Source: an uncultured Collinsella sp.
Lineage (GTDB): Bacteria; Actinomycetota; Coriobacteriia; Coriobacteriales; Coriobacteriaceae
Direction of reading: 5' to 3'
Assembly (NCBI GenBank): GCA_900552345.1
Contig: URZN01000122.1
Location: 1-5,058 of the forward strand
Length of the DNA stretch: 5,058 bases
The translations under genes were made by a program, and so were the position numbers. The notes under the pieces are model-generated. The model worked only from the letters and a program-made list of their open reading frames with translations. It ran no database searches and was not told the DNA's origin. Below, piece by piece: positions 1 to 5,058 of the stretch (its first letter is position 1; each line of letters begins with the position of its first letter).

Positions 1-32
1 CGTCGGCAGCGTCAGATGTGTAGAAGAGACAG
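1..32 (+). other. Sequencing adapter remnant (Nextera read-1 transposase adapter)
   Basis: Bases 1-13 match the Nextera read-1 tail without its first T. Bases 14-32 match the 19-base Tn5 mosaic end AGATGTGTATAAGAGACAG except for a G instead of T at position 23, so 31 of 32 bases agree. The adapter sequence is quoted from general knowledge. It marks a library-preparation artefact at a contig end. The T-to-G change also removes the in-frame TAA that the true mosaic end would place at 23-25, so the artefact reads open into the gene that follows. Confidence 0.96.
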
Positions 33-691
33 GTGCTGAGGGCCTTGCGCACGCTTGGGGTGCCGAGGTGGGCCGCACGCTGCTGGGTGCTCGTGCCGAT
101 GACGTCGCCTGCCGTGCCCGTGCCCGTGCAGCCGCTGGGTCCGACGCCCGCATGAACGGCTGCGCGCTGCCGGTCGCCATCGTGTGCGGCTCGGGCAATC
201 AGGGCATTACTTGCGCGCTGCCTGTTATGGAGTATGCCGAGTACCTGCGCTGCGACCATGAGCGCCTGGTGCGCGCCGTGATGCTGTCCAATCTGATCGC
301 CGTGCATATCAAGAGTTATATTGGTGCGCTCTCGGCGTTTTGCGGTGCCATTTGCGCCGCATGCGGTGCCGGTGCTGCCATTACCTGGCTGTGCGGCGGC
401 ACGCGCGAGCAGATCGGCGCGACGGTCTCGAACACGCTCGGCAACGTGGGTGGCATCGTGTGTGACGGCGCCAAGGCGAGTTGCGCCGCCAAGATTTCCG
501 CTGCCGTCGATGCTGCGATTCTGGGCCACGATATGGCCATGCAGGGCCGCGGCTTCCGTGCCGGTGAGGGCCTCATTCAGGATACCGTCGAGCAGACGAT
601 CGCCAGCATGGGCTATGTAGGCCGTGTGGGCATGAAAGATACCGATGTCGAGATCCTCAACATCATGATCGGCAAAACCCAGGTCTGTTAA
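33..691 (+). CDS. L-cysteine desulfidase / UPF0597 (YhaM/CyuA-like) protein, 5'-truncated
   Basis: This is the C-terminal part, about 218 residues read from position 35, of a protein in the serine dehydratase alpha-chain-like UPF0597 family. Full-length members have roughly 430 residues. Characterised relatives are iron-sulfur enzymes that break L-cysteine down to pyruvate, ammonia and sulfide in the cytoplasm. Visible family signatures are a GSGNQG segment (188-205), a KSYIGALSAFCGAICAACG stretch (about 308-364), NVGGIVCDGAKASCAAK with two cysteines seven apart (C at 461-463 and 482-484), and a C-terminal METxxVEILNIMIG-like end. The cysteine-rich loops fit Fe-S cluster binding, which is inferred here. 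The true start lies outside the window. The GTG at 68 is in frame but has no ribosome binding site, and coding continues upstream to the adapter junction, so it is not the start. The TAA overlaps the stop of the convergent HAD gene. Substrate choice (cysteine versus another amino acid) cannot be settled from this fragment. Confidence 0.85.
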
Positions 692-1446
692 GACAGTACG
701 TCGGCTATTTGGTGTTCGTAGAAGGCTTCTACTACGGCGTTAAAGTCGCGGGCGAAGTCTTCCATGGTTCCGCGCCAGGTGGCTCGGCTGGGCTTGCCTT
801 GGCCCACATAGGCAGTCTGAATGCCGCAGGCGGGGCTGGGGAAGTCGCGTTTGGGATCGTTGCCCACCATGAGGACCTCGTGCGGCTCGAGCCCCATCAC
901 CTGAAGCTGCTCTAGATAGTAGGTGGCATCGGGCTTGCAGCGGGTGGTGTTTCCCATGTGCGTGACGAGCTCAAAGGGGGCGTCGGCCAGATCGCCCCAA
1001 GCCATGCGGCACTCGATGGCCCCCTGCGGAAAGCTGGGGTTGGTGAAGAGCGCGCAGCGCAGTCCTGCGTCCTGTACGGCCTGAAGCGCGGCGTGTGCGC
1101 CCGGCATGGCGTGGGCGTTAATGACCTCGTCGTTCTTGTGCGGAAGAACTTCGCGGTCATAGTAGGTAAACGCCTCGTAGATGAGGGGATCGGAGAGGCA
1201 GATGCCGCACCGGCGCTCAACCTCTTCTTGGTAAAACTCAAGATTGGTGCGATTATCCGTGCCGCTGCGGCGGTTGGCGTTGAGGTCGACCAAGATGGTG
1301 CCGAGGCGTGCCATCGTGCCACCGCGGCTGCGTCGTCCGATGTCCGCGAGCATCGACGAGACATCCTTAAAATACCGAAGGATGAATGCGTTGAGGTTGA
1401 TGCTAAGAAGCGTCTCGTCCATATCGAAAACGACTGCTTTGAGCAC
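688..1446 (-). CDS. HAD-superfamily hydrolase
   Basis: This is a probable cytoplasmic phosphatase of the haloacid dehalogenase superfamily with a complete catalytic set. Numbered from a possible upstream ATG at 1482, motif I is FDMDETLL (nucleophile D20, acid D22), motif II is the threonine in LFTNPS (T147), motif III is K183 in RCKPD, and motif IV is GNDPKRD (D209, D213). A helical cap of about 110 residues lies between motifs I and II, as in C1-capped subfamily I enzymes. I prefer the GTG at 1446. On the minus strand it follows AGAAAGG by seven bases and puts motif I five residues from the N-terminus, as is usual, giving 252 residues. The ATG at 1482 adds 12 residues, and its GGAG is only three bases away. 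The substrate cannot be told from sequence. The TAA shares TTAA (688-691) with the stop of the facing gene, and no terminator separates them. Confidence 0.88.
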   Translation of the reverse strand: MLKAVVFDMDETLLSINLNAFILRYFKDVSSMLADIGRRSRGGTMARLGTILVDLNANRRSGTDNRTNLEFYQEEVERRCGICLSDPLIYEAFTYYDREVLPHKNDEVINAHAMPGAHAALQAVQDAGLRCALFTNPSFPQGAIECRMAWGDLADAPFELVTHMGNTTRCKPDATYYLEQLQVMGLEPHEVLMVGNDPKRDFPSPACGIQTAYVGQGKPSRATWRGTMEDFARDFNAVVEAFYEHQIADVLS

Positions 1447-1762
1447 GCGGGCACCTTTCTCGATAAATCGTTCTAGAATCATTGGCTCCGGATACTTTAC
1501 CCCAAAGGCGTATGGGCAAACTGCTTATCGTCAAGTTGCGGAGACAGCTGTCCATAAGATTACGAAAAAGTCTCCACACGAGTAAAAAATCGCAGTTCAC
1601 GCTTGAAATCGAACCCATTTCCCCGTAACCTATACGAACGTGATTGCATAAGCGTCACATTAGTATCTGTCGGCTCCCGAGTGTTCCTAAACGTTGTGTG
1701 CTTGTCGCACCCTTCTGTAGGTCCTAGCAATCGGGGCCCCGTAGTTCGAAAGGGGTCCACCT
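1447..1762. other. Divergent intergenic region between the HAD hydrolase gene and rpsA
   Basis: This gap should hold the promoters for both flanking genes. The best partial matches are weak. For rpsA they are TTGAAA (1603-1608) with TAACCT 17 bases on (1626-1631), or TTGTCG (1702-1707) with TAGCAA 17 bases on (1725-1730). For the HAD gene there is a lone TTGACG on the minus strand (1529-1534) without a good -10. None is firm. If rpsA starts from the upstream candidate, its leader would be about 125 bases, long enough for regulation. The only clear element is the hairpin over the rpsA ribosome binding site. No tRNA or small gene with a convincing start was found. Confidence 0.6.
1734..1758 (+). 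promoter_or_regulatory. Hairpin covering the rpsA ribosome binding site
   Basis: GGGCCCC (1734-1740) can pair with GGGGTCC (1752-1758) in a seven-base-pair stem with one G-U pair and an 11-base loop. The 3' arm contains most of the Shine-Dalgarno sequence AAAGGGG (1749-1755), which lies seven bases before the TTG start at 1763. The base pairing is seen directly. Its role is inferred: it would lower initiation unless opened, and S1 itself is a candidate for control, because in E. coli S1 represses its own rpsA translation. Conservation has not been tested. Confidence 0.5.
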
Positions 1763-2929
1763 TTGAGTGAGATTCAGAACTCGTCCATTTTCTCTCTTGA
1801 CGATGTCAACGAGGAGGAGATGAACAACCTCATCGACGGTACGATTACCGACTTTGATGAGGGCGATCTCGTTAACGGCACTGTCGTTAAGATCGAGCAT
1901 GACGAGGTGCTCGTTGACATCGGATTCAAGTCCGAGGGCGTTATCCCGGTCCGCGAGCTGTCCATCCGCAAGGACGCTAACCCTGCAGACATCGTTGCAC
2001 TCGGTGATCCCATCGAGGCTCTGGTTCTCCAGAAGGAGGACAAGGACGGTCGTCTGGTCCTGTCCAAGAAGCGTGCCGAGTACGAGCGTGCTTGGAACCG
2101 CATCGAGGAGAAGTTCAACTCCGGCGAGAACGTCGAGGGCGAGGTTATCGAGGTTGTCAAGGGCGGCCTGATCCTCGACATCGGCCTGCGTGGCTTCCTG
2201 CCCGCTTCCCTCGTCGACCTCCGTCGCGTCAAGGACCTCACCTCTTACATGGGCACCCGCATCGAGGCCCGCGTCATCGAGATGGACCGCAACCGCAACA
2301 ACGTCGTCCTCTCCCGTCGCGTCGTGCTCGAGGAGTCTCGTAAGGCCGAGCGCTCCGAGATCCTGTCCAAGCTCAAGTCTGGCATGCGTCTCCAGGGCAC
2401 CGTTTCCTCCATCGTCGACTTCGGCGCCTTCGTCGACCTCGGCGGCATCGACGGCCTCATCCACATCTCCGAGCTCTCCTGGAACCACGTCAACCATCCT
2501 TCCGAGGTTGTCAAGGTCGGCCAGGAGGTCGAGGTCGAGGTTCTCGACGTCGATCTCAACCGCGAGCGCATCTCCCTGGGTCTCAAGCAGACCACCGAGG
2601 ATCCGTGGCGCGCACTGGTCAAGAAGTACCCCGTCGGCGCTATCGTCGAGGGCACTGTGACCAAGCTTGTCCCGTTCGGCGCTTTCGTCGACCTGGGCGA
2701 GGGCATCGAGGGCCTGGTGCACATCTCCGAGATGGCCAACAAGCACGTCGATCAGCCTTCTCAGGTCACCCACGTGGGCGACAAGGTTCAGGTCAAGGTC
2801 ATGGAGATCGACCTCGACCGTCGTCGTATCTCCCTGTCCATGAAGTCCGCTGCTGAGACTCTGGGCGTCGAGATCGAGGTTACCCCGCTGCCTTCCGAGA
2901 AGAAGGACGAGGAGACCGACGCCGAGTAA
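1763..2929 (+). CDS. rpsA: 30S ribosomal protein S1
   Basis: S1 is an RNA-binding protein of the small ribosomal subunit that helps bring mRNA to the ribosome. The 388 residues hold four S1/OB-fold domains at about 34-103, 121-187, 206-276 and 291-361. Domain 2 has the typical VVKGGLILDIGLRGFLPASLV signature. Domains 3 and 4 are close to each other, each with FGAFVDLG followed by GL-HISE and ending in RRISL or RERISL. A short acidic tail (EKKDEETDAE) ends the protein. This compact form resembles the roughly 380-residue S1-like proteins of Firmicutes more than the six-domain E. coli protein of 557 residues. The start is the TTG at 1763, seven bases after AAAGGGG. An in-frame ATG at 1820 has an AGGAGG only two bases away and would drop the acidic N-terminus, so it is less likely. 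Codons are strongly biased (CTC, GTC, AAG, GAG), as in highly expressed genes. A terminator follows directly, suggesting a single-gene transcript. Confidence 0.97.
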   Translation: MSEIQNSSIFSLDDVNEEEMNNLIDGTITDFDEGDLVNGTVVKIEHDEVLVDIGFKSEGVIPVRELSIRKDANPADIVALGDPIEALVLQKEDKDGRLVLSKKRAEYERAWNRIEEKFNSGENVEGEVIEVVKGGLILDIGLRGFLPASLVDLRRVKDLTSYMGTRIEARVIEMDRNRNNVVLSRRVVLEESRKAERSEILSKLKSGMRLQGTVSSIVDFGAFVDLGGIDGLIHISELSWNHVNHPSEVVKVGQEVEVEVLDVDLNRERISLGLKQTTEDPWRALVKKYPVGAIVEGTVTKLVPFGAFVDLGEGIEGLVHISEMANKHVDQPSQVTHVGDKVQVKVMEIDLDRRRISLSMKSAAETLGVEIEVTPLPSEKKDEETDAE

Positions 2930-2955
2930 ATCGGTTTGACGATCACTTGTTTTAA

Positions 2956-2988
2956 GGGATCCGTCCGCAATGGACGGGTCCCTTTTTT
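2956..2988 (+). terminator. Intrinsic terminator of rpsA
   Basis: An 11-base-pair stem (2956-2966 with 2972-2982, one G-U pair) has a GCAAT loop and is followed at once by six T's (2983-2988). It lies 26 bases after the rpsA stop codon, on the coding strand. Confidence 0.95.
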
Positions 2989-3040
2989 GCATTTGTTGCT
3001 TAGGTACGCGATGCTGCCAGGGCTGTCCACAGGCTATTGG

Positions 3041-3144
3041 GTTGTCAGTGCATGAAAAATGCCGACATCCCGCCTCGGGGAAGAGGCGGGAACGCACCGA
3101 GTAGACGGAGGGGTGCGGAGCGCGGTCGCGTCTCGACTGACGAC
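3041..3144 (+). ncRNA. Candidate multi-helix structured RNA between rpsA and rnpB
   Basis: By hand folding, nearly the whole segment pairs. A nine-pair closing stem joins 3041-3049 and 3136-3144 (one G-U). Inside it are hairpin A (GCAT/ATGC, 3050-3062, loop GAAAA), hairpin B (CCCGCCTC/GAGGCGGG, 3069-3090, loop GGGGAA), hairpin C (CGCACC/GGTGCG, 3093-3117) and hairpin D (3118-3134, six pairs with one bulge). Hairpins B, C and D are separated by at most two bases. No known family was recognised. It lacks a tRNA T-loop and is not the 4.5S, 6S or tmRNA core. No clear promoter or T tract flanks it, and pairing alone does not prove it is transcribed. The strand is assumed from its neighbours. Confidence 0.3.
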
Positions 3145-3217
3145 GTTGCCCATCGACGGGACTATTGTAGCGCATGGGTGGTTCTTGGTTTATCGTGCGA
3201 GCGCTTGCGTTGTGTCA

Positions 3218-3244
3218 TTGCCCGCGGCAACGGTGTGCTACACT
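3218..3244 (+). promoter_or_regulatory. Probable rnpB promoter (extended -10)
   Basis: The extended -10 element TGCTACACT lies at 3236-3244, with a weak TTGCCC at 3218-3223 placed 15 bases before TACACT. An extended -10 can make up for a poor -35. Transcription would begin near 3251, which agrees with the first base of the RNase P RNA closing helix. A second TACACT (3247-3252) falls at the RNA start and is unlikely to act as a promoter. Confidence 0.6.
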
Positions 3245-3250
3245 CTTACA

Positions 3251-3616
3251 CTGCTGAGTGGGCCAGACGGTCGCGCGATGTGCTGCTTGCAGCACGCGTG
3301 AGGAAAGTCCGGGCTCCAGAGGGCGGGATGCCGGCTAACGGCCGGGCGGAGTGATCCGACGGAAAGCGCCGCAGAAAAGAAGACTCCCACCTGCGCCGCA
3401 AGGCGTAAAGGGAAAAGCTGAAACGGTGGTGTAAGAGACCACCAGCGTCGTGGCAACACGGCGGCTTGGCAAGCCCCATCCGGAGCAAGCGCGAATAGGA
3501 ACGCTATGGGCCGGCCCGGTCCGCGTTCGGGTAGCGTGCGTGGAGCTGCACGGTAACGTGCAGACAAGATAAATGACCGTTCACGACAGAACCCGGCTTA
3601 TAGGCCCACTCAGCAA
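3251..3616 (+). ncRNA. rnpB: RNase P RNA, bacterial class A
   Basis: This is the catalytic RNA of ribonuclease P, which trims the 5' leaders of precursor tRNAs. Helix P1 is a perfect 12-base pairing of GCTGAGTGGGCC (3253-3264) with its complement at 3603-3614. The conserved core regions are present: GAGGAAAGTCCGGGCTCC (3300-3317), GGAGCAAG and GAATAGG (3482-3499), and GACAGAACCCGGCTTA (3585-3600). The last pairs with the first to form the P4 pseudoknot helix. TTCGGGTAG holds the GGT (3530-3532) that pairs with the CCA end of tRNA, equivalent to loop L15 in E. coli. The total of about 362-366 bases is normal for the class. End positions are set by P1 and by the promoter, so they are good to a few bases. 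Open reading frames over this region are by-products of the RNA sequence. Confidence 0.98.
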
Positions 3617-3629
3617 CTATGTTGACGCT

Positions 3630-3740
3630 GCGACGGCATCAGCTGGCCGATTTGGCGCTCATTCGTCGGTCGCCGCCATAAGGCGTGCTCCCTCCTCTTT
3701 CGGGCCAAATCGACTCAGCTGACGCCGTCTCGCTGTTTTT
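3630..3740 (+). terminator. Long imperfect inverted repeat with T tract after rnpB
   Basis: Three stem blocks line up: GACGGC (3632-3637) with GCCGTC (3724-3729), TCAGCTG (3639-3645) with CAGCTGA (3716-3722), and GATTTGGC (3649-3656) with GCCAAATC (3704-3711). Small internal loops separate them. GCG (3630-3632) can alternatively pair with CGC (3731-3733), bringing the stem to within two bases of TTTTT (3736-3740). The 47-base apical region contains a second hairpin, CGCC-ATAA-GGCG (3674-3685), then a pyrimidine tract with CCCTCCTC (3690-3697). It begins 14 bases after the RNase P RNA, so it probably ends that transcript. It is unusually long for a terminator and might also be a separate small RNA. 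Confidence 0.5.
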
Positions 3741-3927
3741 GCCTGGTCATCGGCAGCCTCATTTCTGTTGCAATCTCGTCTTTCAAGGCACCTTGCTCGC
3801 GCTGACGGGTTCTCGCTGTTGGTGGCGGCATCATTGGCGTTTCCGCTCTTGTTGGCGAGGGCAACGGTGCTGTCTTTGCCGTATTATTGAGGCTGTTTGT
3901 TGCTTTGCTTGTGTTTGAGGGGCTTTG
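3741..3927 (+). other. Leader region upstream of yigZ
   Basis: Together with the inverted repeat before it, this fills the 311-base gap after rnpB. The stretch is richer in T and G than the flanking genes, and no gene was recognised in it. The only promoter-like word is TATTAT (3882-3887), five of six matches to a -10 box. It has neither a recognisable -35 at 16-18 bases nor an extended TG, so it is a weak candidate for the yigZ promoter. Confidence 0.35.
3917..3922 (+). promoter_or_regulatory. Ribosome binding site of yigZ
   Basis: GAGGGG lies five bases before the TTG at 3928 and two bases before the TTG at 3925. The spacing favours 3928. An in-frame TGA (3916-3918) overlaps the site, so no earlier start is possible. 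Confidence 0.75.
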
Positions 3928-4563
3928 TTGGACAGCTATTTTACTTTGCAATCGATTATTGAGGCTTCGGGCGAGTTTGTGGACCGCAAGAGCCGGTTTA
4001 TTGCCCAGCTGGTCCATATTGAGTCCGAGGATGAGGCGAATGCCTTTATCGAGATGGTTCGCAAGCGTCATTACGACGCTCGACACAATGTTCCCGCGTG
4101 GATTTTGGTCGATGGGCGCGAGCGCCAGAGCGATGATGGTGAGCCGAGCCGCACGAGCGGCATGCCGACGCTCGAGGTGCTGCGCGGTGCGGGGCTCAAA
4201 AATGTTTGCTGCGTGGTGACGCGCTATTTTGGTGGCACGCTGTTGGGGCCTGGTGGCTTGGTGCGCGCCTATACTGCGGCAACGCAGGCGGCGGTGGCCG
4301 CGGCTCAGGAGGCCGGGCAGATCGTCGAGATGACGAGTGTCGTGCCGGTTGACGTGCATGTGGCCTATCCGCAGTATGAGCAGGTGCTTCGCTTGGCACA
4401 GGATTCGGGTGCCAAGGTTTCGGATACCGATTACGCGGATACCGTTACACTTCACTTGGTATTTAAGGCGGGGGAGCAGGAGCCATTTTGCGCCAAGATG
4501 CGCGAGCTTATGGCGGGACGCGAGGAGATCGAGGTCGGCGCTCCCGAATTTGCCGAGTTCTGA
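3928..4563 (+). CDS. yigZ: YigZ/IMPACT-family protein (UPF0029)
   Basis: This is a cytoplasmic protein of the YigZ/IMPACT family. Eukaryotic IMPACT proteins regulate the translation-control kinase GCN2, while the bacterial role is not well defined. With the start at 3928 the protein has 211 residues, close to the usual length of about 205-215. The N-terminal UPF0029 domain shows KSRFIA (21-26), HNVPAW (53-58), the signature DDGEPSRTSGMP (69-80), and VVTRYFGGTLLGPGGLVRAY (96-115). A smaller C-terminal DUF1949-like, ferredoxin-fold domain covers about 137-200 and appears complete. Starts are limited to TTG 3925 or 3928 by the TGA at 3916. Ribosome binding site spacing favours 3928 and gives the family-like N-terminus MDSYFTL. 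Codon use (TTT, GTG, GGT) is much less biased than in rpsA. The gene is alone on its strand, with a strong terminator after it. The family call is secure; the molecular function is not. Confidence 0.95.
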   Translation: MDSYFTLQSIIEASGEFVDRKSRFIAQLVHIESEDEANAFIEMVRKRHYDARHNVPAWILVDGRERQSDDGEPSRTSGMPTLEVLRGAGLKNVCCVVTRYFGGTLLGPGGLVRAYTAATQAAVAAAQEAGQIVEMTSVVPVDVHVAYPQYEQVLRLAQDSGAKVSDTDYADTVTLHLVFKAGEQEPFCAKMRELMAGREEIEVGAPEFAEF

Positions 4564-4566
4564 CGG

Positions 4567-4617
4567 CGACGGCCGGCGTGCTTTTGGATGGATCCCAAGC
4601 GTGCCGGCCGTCGTTTT
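4567..4617 (+). terminator. Intrinsic terminator of yigZ
   Basis: CGACGGCCGGC (4567-4577) pairs perfectly with GCCGGCCGTCG (4603-4613). The stem extends inward by six more pairs (4578-4583 with 4597-4602, two of them G-U) and is followed by TTTT (4614-4617). It begins three bases after the yigZ stop. Read from the minus strand the stem has no T tract, so it mainly serves yigZ. Confidence 0.88.
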
Positions 4618-4630
4618 ATGTTGATGCCGT

Positions 4631-5058
4631 CTACTCGGCGAGCTGCTTTAGCACATCGCAGGCGATCTCGACGGCATCGTCGATGCAACCGGGGCAGCTG
4701 CGGAGCGGACCCTTATCCGATCCGATGCCCTTGAGCGTGCCGCAGACGGTCGTCGTATTCTTCTCGCCAAAACGCTTGGCAATTTCACGCGACAGCTTGT
4801 AGGTCTGGCCTTTGGTCTTGGGGTTTTCCATGCCGTCGCTCATTACAAAGCCCATGATGGCCACGGCGCCCGAGATGGCGCCGCAGGTTTCGGTCATGCC
4901 GCCCATGCCGGCACCAAAGCCCTCGGTGAGGGTAAAGGCGACCTGGGGGTCGAGTCCGACGGCAGGCGCGAGCGTGCAGGCGACGGCCTGGGCGCAGTTA
5001 AAGCCACGGGCGTGGTATTCGGCAGCCTGAGCCTGACAGGCGGTGATGTCGAGCTGGG
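4631..5058 (-). CDS. C_GCAxxG_C_C-family putative redox protein, N-terminus outside the window
   Basis: The frame is open from the TAG at 4631 to the window edge, giving 141 complete codons from 5056 downward. The conserved pattern of the C_GCAxxG_C_C family is visible: GFNCAQAV (C21, counting from 5056), ETCGAISGAV (C58), a cysteine at 105 in TVCGTLKG, and the C-terminal pair SCPGC (C121, C124) followed by C133. Members are small cysteine-rich proteins thought to be redox-active or metal-binding and are common in anaerobes. No precise function is established, and none is assigned here. The ATG at 4906 is internal, since it would cut off the GFNCAQAV motif. Given typical family lengths of about 140-160 residues, only a few N-terminal residues are probably missing. 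The gene converges with yigZ across a 67-base gap. Confidence 0.87.
   Translation of the reverse strand, partial: QLDITACQAQAAEYHARGFNCAQAVACTLAPAVGLDPQVAFTLTEGFGAGMGGMTETCGAISGAVAIMGFVMSDGMENPKTKGQTYKLSREIAKRFGEKNTTTVCGTLKGIGSDKGPLRSCPGCIDDAVEIACDVLKQLAE

Noticed and set aside
68..70. GTG as the start of the cysteine desulfidase gene
   Set aside because: It has no ribosome binding site, and the protein would lack half of the family's length. Coding sequence continues upstream to the adapter junction, so the gene is truncated by the contig end.
718..732. Near-perfect palindrome GTAGAAGGCTTCTAC
   Set aside because: It lies inside the HAD coding region, encodes ordinary residues near its C-terminus and has no T tract, so it is probably a chance feature.
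1741..1751. GTAGTTCGAAA resembling a tRNA T-loop
   Set aside because: No acceptor, D or anticodon arms fit around it. The surrounding bases are better explained by the hairpin over the rpsA ribosome binding site.
3069..3090. Eight-pair GC hairpin considered as a terminator
   Set aside because: Neither strand has a T tract directly after the stem. On the minus strand the nearest run of five T's is about ten bases away, and no gene on that strand needs it.
3161..3172. TACAAT on the minus strand as a -10 promoter element
   Set aside because: No matching -35 lies 16-18 bases upstream, and there is no minus-strand gene downstream for it to serve before the rpsA terminator.
1724..3175. A 483-codon open frame on the minus strand opposite rpsA
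   Set aside because: It is a by-product of the strong codon bias in rpsA. It runs through the rpsA terminator and the intergenic region, has low-complexity Asp/Leu/Val-rich content, and resembles no known protein.
3037..3354. Open frames on the plus strand running into rnpB
   Set aside because: They overlap the structured region, the promoter and the RNase P RNA itself, show no ribosome binding site, and have arginine-rich translations typical of noncoding GC-rich DNA.
3715..4455. A 246-codon open frame on the minus strand across the yigZ leader and gene
   Set aside because: It lies opposite a clearly recognised gene and also covers the T tract after rnpB. It shows no recognisable motif and no supporting context.

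Overview
The window looks like chromosomal DNA from a high-GC Gram-positive gut bacterium. A member of the Coriobacteriia, most likely Collinsella or a close relative, is my best guess. That rests on a short four-domain ribosomal protein S1, TTG start codons, strongly C/G-ending codons in the ribosomal gene, and the general look of the proteins. It comes from familiarity with the group and not from a search. No phage, insertion sequence, CRISPR array or tRNA gene was seen.

Layout. Bases 1-32 are not biological: they match the Illumina Nextera read-1 transposase adapter with one mismatch, so this is an untrimmed contig end. Genuine sequence starts at about 33, inside the 3' part of an L-cysteine desulfidase-like gene (+, ends 691). 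It meets a convergent HAD-family hydrolase gene (-) tail to tail, and the two stop codons share the four bases TTAA. A 316-base divergent gap (1447-1762) separates the HAD gene from rpsA (+, 1763-2929, TTG start). Just before rpsA a hairpin covers the ribosome binding site. rpsA is followed by a clear intrinsic terminator.

From 2989 to 3927 there is no protein gene, and the region is rich in RNA structure. It holds a possible compact multi-helix RNA (3041-3144), an extended -10 promoter, the class A RNase P RNA gene rnpB (3251-3616), and a long imperfect inverted repeat ending in a T tract (3630-3740). The last element probably terminates rnpB and carries an anti-Shine-Dalgarno-like loop.

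A YigZ/IMPACT-family gene (+, TTG start, ends 4563) follows, with a strong terminator. The window ends inside a convergent C_GCAxxG_C_C-family gene (-).

The genes do not form one pathway or operon. rpsA and rnpB are core translation and RNA-processing genes, yigZ belongs to a family linked to translation control, and the flanking genes are metabolic or cysteine-related. No unmistakable new system is present. The points most worth following are the 3041-3144 fold, the rpsA leader hairpin and the post-rnpB element.
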